From NCBI RefSeq assembly GCF_014698735.1, contig NZ_JACJTQ010000001.1, forward strand, positions 310,001-374,000: a DNA stretch of 64,000 bases, written 5' to 3'. Origin of the DNA: Anabaena catenula FACHB-362. GTDB taxonomy: Bacteria > Cyanobacteriota > Cyanobacteriia > Cyanobacteriales > Nostocaceae. The notes below the pieces were generated by a model. The model saw only the letters and a program-made list of their open reading frames with translations, was not told where the DNA came from and searched no databases. A program made the position numbers and the translations under genes. Positions 58,897-64,000 of the stretch are shown piece by piece; positions within the stretch are counted from its first letter, which is position 1, and every line of letters starts with the position of its first letter.

Positions 58897-61800
58897 ATGC
58901 AAACTGAAACTATTAGCGGATTTCAACTCGCACCTCAACAAAAAAGACTGTGGATTTTACAAAAAAATAGTTCTGCTTTCTGCTCGCAAGCTAGTATTTT
59001 GATTGAAGGCAATCTCCAACTAGAGATTCTTCAAAAGGCTATTGAGCAAGTTGTCAATCATCATGACATCCTGAAAACAAGTTTTTATCACCCACCTGGA
59101 GTAAAAACCCCAATCATGGTAGTTGCAGATGGCAGTTACTATAATTGGGAATATCTAGATTTAAGTGATTCCTCTCAGGAAGATATTTCTGGGAAACTTG
59201 AAGAATTATTTTGGCAAGCCAGACAGGAATATCAAAATATATCTCCAGATTCACTACTGCATTTATATTTAGTTAAGCCGTCCAATAATCAGCATATTTT
59301 AATTATTTCTCTACCTGCTTTGTGTGCAGATAATAGAACAATCAAAAACTTGGTTAATCAAATTAGTCAAGGTTATGAACAATGCTGCCAAGGTAAAGAA
59401 GTAAGCGGAGAATATGTGCAGTATGTTCAATTTTCTGAATGGCAGAATCAATTACTTACAGATGAAGATGCAGAGGAAGCACAAGCATATTGGCAACAAC
59501 AAAAAATCAACTCTTTATCAGCATTAAAATTACCTCATGAACGACAAAGAAAGAATCAGCAATTTGTCACTGAGCGTTATCAGTTAGTTATTAGCCAGGA
59601 ATTATTTACTCAAATTGATGCTTTTGCCCAAAAGTATGAAAAAACCCCTGATGTGGTTTTACTAGCTTGTTGGCAAATATTAATTTGGCGACTCACAGGA
59701 GAGTCAGAAATTGTCATTGGTACAGCAAGCGCTCGCCGTGAATATGAAGAACTTAATGACGTACTTGGTTTGTTAGCAACTTGGCTACCAATCAAAACTA
59801 AATTTACCCCTAATTTAAACTTTATAGAAGTCTTAACAGCAGTAGCACCAACATTAGAAAATGCTACTGAATGGCAAGATTATTTTGTCCCTGAAGCTGT
59901 AGACGCTGATGGTTTTCTAGCTTTCCCTATTGGCTTTGAATTTGACAATATTTCTGCTCACAACTCTAATGATACAGAAGTTAAATTCACCTTACAGGAA
60001 ATTTACAGTTTTATTGAACCTTTTAAAGTTAAACTCTCTTGTTTACAACGCAATCATAGTTTAATTGCTGAACTTTACTATGATATTAATTACTTTGATC
60101 AAGCAACAATTCAAAGACTAGCGAAAAATTTTCAAAAATTATTGATAAATGTTATCAATAATTCAGATATACCTATCAGTCAATTAGAAATACTCAGCGC
60201 CAGTGAACGTCAACAATTGTTATTTGAATTTAATCAAACAAAAGTTGATTATCAGCAAGGAAAATGTATTCATCAATTATTTACAGAACAAGCAGAAAAA
60301 ACACCTGAACAGATCGCTGTAGTTTTTGAAAATGAAAAAATCACATACCAAGAATTAAACTATAAAGCGAATCAATTAGCACATTACTTACAGAAATTGG
60401 GAGTAAAACCAGAAGTAGTAGTAGGAATTTGTGTAGAGCGATCGCCAAAATTCATCATATCCTTATTAGCCGTTCTCAAAGCTGGCGGTGCTTACCTCCC
60501 ACTCGATTCCACTCTTCCCCAAGAGGCGTTACAGTTCCGCTTACAAGATGCTCAAGCCTCCTTTTTAATTAGGGACTGGGGATTGGGGACTGGGGACTGG
60601 AAAAATGACGTAAATCTAGATTCTGATTGGGAAAAAATCTCTCAGGAGAGTACAGAGAACCTCATTAACAATACCAAGCTGGGAAATCTAGTTTATATCA
60701 TCTATACTTCTGGTTCTACTGGTAAACCTAAAGGTATTGCGGTTGAGCATCAACAACTGCTTAATTACCTGTACGGGATTTTGCCAAAACTGCAACTTGC
60801 TACGAATGCTAGTTACGCAAGCGTTTCCACCTTCGCCGCAGATTTAGGTAATACCGTCATTTTCCCCTGTTTGTGTAGTGGTGGCAGTCTGCATATTGTA
60901 TCTTGGGAACGTGCCTCTGATCCGATAGCATTAGCTGATTATTTCCGTCGTCATCCTATTGACTGTTTGAAAATAGTTCCTTCTCATTTAGCAGCTTTGT
61001 TAAGTTCCGAGTGTTGGGGAATTTTACCCCATCAGTTACTTGTTCTTGGTGGTGAAGTTGCTGATTGGAATTTGATTGAAAAAATAGAAAATAATGCACC
61101 CCATTGTCGAATACTTAATCACTATGGACCTACAGAAACAACTGTTGGTGTACTGACTTATTCAGTCAGTGGAAAAAATCAGGAAGCGGCAACAGTTCCT
61201 ATTGGTAAACCTCTGGCTAACACCCAGGTTTATGTATTAGATGCACACCTACAACCAGTTCCTTTAGGTGTAGCGGGAGAACTGTATATTAGTGGTGAAT
61301 CCTTAGCGCAGGGATATTTAAACAGTCCTGAATTAACGGCGGAAAGGTTTATTACTAATCCCTTCAGTGATGGTGAACAGCGATTGTACAAAACAGGCGA
61401 TCGCGTCCGCTATCTGTCGGATGGTGACATAGAATTTCTCGGCCGTCTTGACGATCAAGTGAAAATTAGAGGCTATCGCATTGAATTAAGCGAAATCTCA
61501 ACAGCCCTGAGTCAACACCCAGGAGTACGGGAAAGTGTAGTGATTGCTAGGGAAGAGACATCAGGAGAAAAGCGTCTTGTCGCTTACATAGTCCCTACAT
61601 CTCATTCAGTATCGGATCATGATTTCCGCAACTTCCTGAAAGCAAAGTTGCCGGAGTACATGATACCCACATCCTTTGTCATCCTCAAAGCTTTACCTCT
61701 CACCGCTAACGGTAAATTAGACCGTAACGCCCTACCTACACCAGAAGAAGTAGTTAGCAGAGAAACAACCTTTATTGCTCCCCGTACTCCTGTTGAAGAA

Positions 61801-64000
61801 GTATTAGCAGGTATTTGGGGGCAATTATTAGGTATAACACAGATAAGTATTGACGATAATTTCTTTAATTTAGGTGGACATTCTCTCTTAGCTACTCAGG
61901 TAATTTCTCGTATTCGTACCATTTTTGGCGTAGAAATTGCCTTAGCAAAACTATTTGAATCTTCAAGTTTAGCTGCACTAGCAGCAGAGATTCAAACCGC
62001 AATGCAGGGAGAAAAACAGGAAATTACAACTATTATACCTACTCCTAGAAATCAACAATTACCCCTATCTTTTGCTCAACAAAGACTGTGGTTTTTTGAT
62101 CAGTTTGAACCAGGTAGCCCATCTTATAATCTACCTAGAGCAGTGCTTTTACAGGGAAAACTGAACATAGAAGCACTTTCATCTAGTCTCAACAAAATTA
62201 TGAGACGACATGAAATTTTGCGGACAAGTTTTGTCATAGCTGATGGGCAACCAATCCAGGTAATTTCTGATTCTGTAAATTTAGAATTACCAGTTGTAGA
62301 TTTACAAAATCTTCCAAAAAAACAGCGAGAAACAGAACTATATCGCCTTGTTAAAGAAGAAGCACAAACAGGATTTAACCTCACCCAATCGCCATTATTA
62401 CGGGCGAAACTGCTGCAATTGGATGTAGAAGAATATGTAATTTTATTGACCCTACATCATATTGTTTCTGATGGTTGGTCAACGGATATATTAATTAAGG
62501 AAATAGTTGCACTATATACAGCTTTTAGTCTTGCTAAACCTAATTTTTTGCCACAATTACTTATACAATATGCCGACTTTGCAGTTTGGCAACGACAATG
62601 GTTAGCGGGAGAAGCATTAAAAAATCAATTGGCTTATTGGCAGCAGCAATTATCAGGTGAACTCCCCATATTACAATTACCTACTGACCGTCCTCGTCCC
62701 ACAGTTCAAACTTATGCTGGCAAAACCCTATCTTATATATTGCCAAAAAGTTTAGGTGAGGATTTAAGAAATCTGTCAAAACAAGAAGGTGTCACTTTAT
62801 TTATGACACTGTTGGCAGGATTTAAAACTTTGCTGTATCGCTACACAAGTCAAACTGATATTTTAGTTGGTTCGCCTATCGCTAACAGGAACAGAGCAGA
62901 AATTGAAAATTTAATAGGCTTCTTTGTTAATACTTTGGTATTGCGAAGTAACCTGTCTGGTAATCCTACTTTTCGTGATTTACTCAAACAAGTGCGGGAG
63001 GTAGCGCTGGGGGCGTATGCTCATCAAGATTTGCCCTTTGAGAAGTTAGTAGAAGAAATACAACCGGAACGAAATTTGAGCCATAATCCTTTGTTCCAGG
63101 TAATGTTTGTGCTGCAAAATTCGCCAATGAAACAATTGGAGTTGCCTGGATTAAGGGTAAAACCTCTAGAAAATAACGGTACAACAGCGAAGTTTGACCT
63201 AACTTTATTTATAGAAGATGTAGAGCAGAGATTAATTGCTAATTTTGAATACAATACAGATTTATTTGATGAAATAACTATTTCGCGGTTGGCTGCGAAT
63301 TTTGAAGTTTTACTGAAAGGAATTGTTGCTGAACCTGAGCGGCAGCTTGGGCAGTTACCTTTATTAACCACTACTGAAGAACAGCAGTTATTAGAGTGGA
63401 GCCAGGGTGAAATTATTGTACAACCGGAATTATGTTTGCATCAATTATTTGAAGCACAGGTAGAAAAAACCCCTGATGCTATAGCAGTAGTATTTGAAGA
63501 TAAGCAACTAACATACCGGGAATTAAACCGGCAAGCTAATCAACTTGCACACTACCTGCAAAAACTGGGAGTAGGAAAAGAGGTATTAGTCGGGATTTGT
63601 GTTGAACGTTCCTTAGAAATGGTAGTCGGACTTTTAGGGATTCTCAAAGCGGGTGGTGCTTATGTACCTCTAGACCCCACCTATCCCCAAGAAAGATTAT
63701 CTTTCATGTTAGAAAACTCTCAAGTTCCAGTGTTGTTAACCCAGCCAAACTTACTTGAAAGCCTACCGAATACCCAAGCTAAAGTAGTTTGTTTGGATAG
63801 CAACACGGAACCTTTAAGCCACGAAAGTATAGAAAACCCTGTTCAGAGTGTAACGCCTGAAAATTTAGCTTATGTCATCTATACTTCTGGCTCTACGGGC
63901 AGACCAAAGGGAGCGATGAATACCCATCGGGCAATCTGCAACCGCTTACTGTGGATGCAAGACTATTGCCAATTAACACCAGCAGACAGAGTTTTGCAGA
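58897..64000 (+). CDS. NRPS, partial: degenerate C-like domain-A(Asp)-PCP-C-A...
   Basis: The frame is open from the ATG at 58897 to the window edge, 1,701 codons so far. Domain 1 (~1-430) is condensation-like, but the HHxxxDG site reads PALCADN (residues 140-146): both histidines are gone, the Asp is kept. Adenylation 1 (~450-950) has the pocket D-L-T-K-V-G-H-V-G-K, an aspartate code. PCP serine S996. Condensation 2 is intact (HHIVSDG, H1187/H1188). A second adenylation domain begins (TSGSTGRPKGAM) and is cut before its specificity pocket. An in-frame GGGGACT/GGGGATT repeat at 60572-60600 adds RDWGLGTGDW in the first adenylation domain. The degenerate first domain fits an interface-type domain that positions a hydroxylase on the aspartyl carrier. 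Confidence 0.95.
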   Translation, partial: MQTETISGFQLAPQQKRLWILQKNSSAFCSQASILIEGNLQLEILQKAIEQVVNHHDILKTSFYHPPGVKTPIMVVADGSYYNWEYLDLSDSSQEDISGKLEELFWQARQEYQNISPDSLLHLYLVKPSNNQHILIISLPALCADNRTIKNLVNQISQGYEQCCQGKEVSGEYVQYVQFSEWQNQLLTDEDAEEAQAYWQQQKINSLSALKLPHERQRKNQQFVTERYQLVISQELFTQIDAFAQKYEKTPDVVLLACWQILIWRLTGESEIVIGTASARREYEELNDVLGLLATWLPIKTKFTPNLNFIEVLTAVAPTLENATEWQDYFVPEAVDADGFLAFPIGFEFDNISAHNSNDTEVKFTLQEIYSFIEPFKVKLSCLQRNHSLIAELYYDINYFDQATIQRLAKNFQKLLINVINNSDIPISQLEILSASERQQLLFEFNQTKVDYQQGKCIHQLFTEQAEKTPEQIAVVFENEKITYQELNYKANQLAHYLQKLGVKPEVVVGICVERSPKFIISLLAVLKAGGAYLPLDSTLPQEALQFRLQDAQASFLIRDWGLGTGDWKNDVNLDSDWEKISQESTENLINNTKLGNLVYIIYTSGSTGKPKGIAVEHQQLLNYLYGILPKLQLATNASYASVSTFAADLGNTVIFPCLCSGGSLHIVSWERASDPIALADYFRRHPIDCLKIVPSHLAALLSSECWGILPHQLLVLGGEVADWNLIEKIENNAPHCRILNHYGPTETTVGVLTYSVSGKNQEAATVPIGKPLANTQVYVLDAHLQPVPLGVAGELYISGESLAQGYLNSPELTAERFITNPFSDGEQRLYKTGDRVRYLSDGDIEFLGRLDDQVKIRGYRIELSEISTALSQHPGVRESVVIAREETSGEKRLVAYIVPTSHSVSDHDFRNFLKAKLPEYMIPTSFVILKALPLTANGKLDRNALPTPEEVVSRETTFIAPRTPVEEVLAGIWGQLLGITQISIDDNFFNLGGHSLLATQVISRIRTIFGVEIALAKLFESSSLAALAAEIQTAMQGEKQEITTIIPTPRNQQLPLSFAQQRLWFFDQFEPGSPSYNLPRAVLLQGKLNIEALSSSLNKIMRRHEILRTSFVIADGQPIQVISDSVNLELPVVDLQNLPKKQRETELYRLVKEEAQTGFNLTQSPLLRAKLLQLDVEEYVILLTLHHIVSDGWSTDILIKEIVALYTAFSLAKPNFLPQLLIQYADFAVWQRQWLAGEALKNQLAYWQQQLSGELPILQLPTDRPRPTVQTYAGKTLSYILPKSLGEDLRNLSKQEGVTLFMTLLAGFKTLLYRYTSQTDILVGSPIANRNRAEIENLIGFFVNTLVLRSNLSGNPTFRDLLKQVREVALGAYAHQDLPFEKLVEEIQPERNLSHNPLFQVMFVLQNSPMKQLELPGLRVKPLENNGTTAKFDLTLFIEDVEQRLIANFEYNTDLFDEITISRLAANFEVLLKGIVAEPERQLGQLPLLTTTEEQQLLEWSQGEIIVQPELCLHQLFEAQVEKTPDAIAVVFEDKQLTYRELNRQANQLAHYLQKLGVGKEVLVGICVERSLEMVVGLLGILKAGGAYVPLDPTYPQERLSFMLENSQVPVLLTQPNLLESLPNTQAKVVCLDSNTEPLSHESIENPVQSVTPENLAYVIYTSGSTGRPKGAMNTHRAICNRLLWMQDYCQLTPADRVLQ
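60572..60600. repeat. GGGGACT heptamer repeat inside the last NRPS gene
   Basis: About four heptamers of the GGGGACT/GGGGATT family are translated in frame inside the N-terminal lobe of the Asp adenylation domain. Arrays of this sequence are normally found between genes in Nostocales. Confidence 0.8.

Noticed and set aside
60820-61160. Adenylation domain lacking the amino-group-binding Asp235
   Set aside because: A first alignment on the TFAADLGN segment put Ala at position 235. An ungapped alignment with the preceding Gly domain places the Asp of ADLG there and yields the Asp code.

Overview
The window looks like chromosome from a filamentous cyanobacterium, most likely a Nostocales (Nostoc/Anabaena/Calothrix type). 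The signs are the chlL-DUF5331-chlN locus, frequent HIP1 octamers (GCGATCGC), many short tandem repeats of 7-8 bp between genes, the GC-rich palindromic repeats typical of this group, and cyanobacterial families such as TIGR02450, TIGR02587/02588 and AMIN-domain TonB receptors. No tRNA, rRNA, CRISPR array, transposase or prophage was seen.

Layout. (1) 1-6,650, all minus strand: a partial small gene, an unrecognised membrane protein, two of the three subunits of the light-independent protochlorophyllide reductase (chlL, chlN) flanking an acidic DUF5331 protein, and two small hypothetical genes. (2) 7,000-13,800, housekeeping: clpB, a Nif11-domain protein, DUF924 and SRPBCC proteins, a tiny membrane protein, a 54-residue rubredoxin and an HI0933-type flavoprotein. 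(3) 14,300-27,300, all plus strand: an exopolysaccharide cluster with an initiating phosphoglycosyl transferase, five glycosyltransferases, a Wzx flippase, a Wzy-like polymerase/ligase, an exported GH10 glycosidase and a Wzc-type tyrosine autokinase, followed by lpxD. (4) 28,600-35,700: a TIGR02587/TIGR02588 membrane pair, an HdrB-like CCG protein, acpP, fabF and tkt. (5) 35,900-64,000: an iron-acquisition region. An MFS exporter, a FhuF-like reductase, a FecB-like binding lipoprotein and an AMIN-TonB receptor lie on the minus strand. Diverging from them is a large NRPS/PKS operon that runs off the right edge.

The biosynthetic operon is the main point of interest. Its order is FAAL-ACP-C-A-PCP, then KS-AT-KR-ACP, then C-A(Gly)-PCP-C-TauD, then a degenerate C-like domain-A(Asp)-PCP-C-A and onward. 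The adenylation pockets read from the sequence give the glycine code DILQLGLIWK and the aspartate code DLTKVGHVGK. An Fe(II)/2-oxoglutarate hydroxylase domain of the SyrP/TauD type is fused to the end of the third protein. The fourth protein opens with a condensation-like domain whose HHxxxDG motif has decayed to PALCADN. Together these predict a fatty-acylated peptide containing beta-hydroxyaspartate, i.e. a photoreactive lipopeptide siderophore of the cyanochelin-like class. The adjacent receptor, binding protein, reductase and exporter would handle it. The hydroxylating module is split across two proteins, and two of the megasynthase genes plus the reductase gene carry in-frame copies of genomic repeats.
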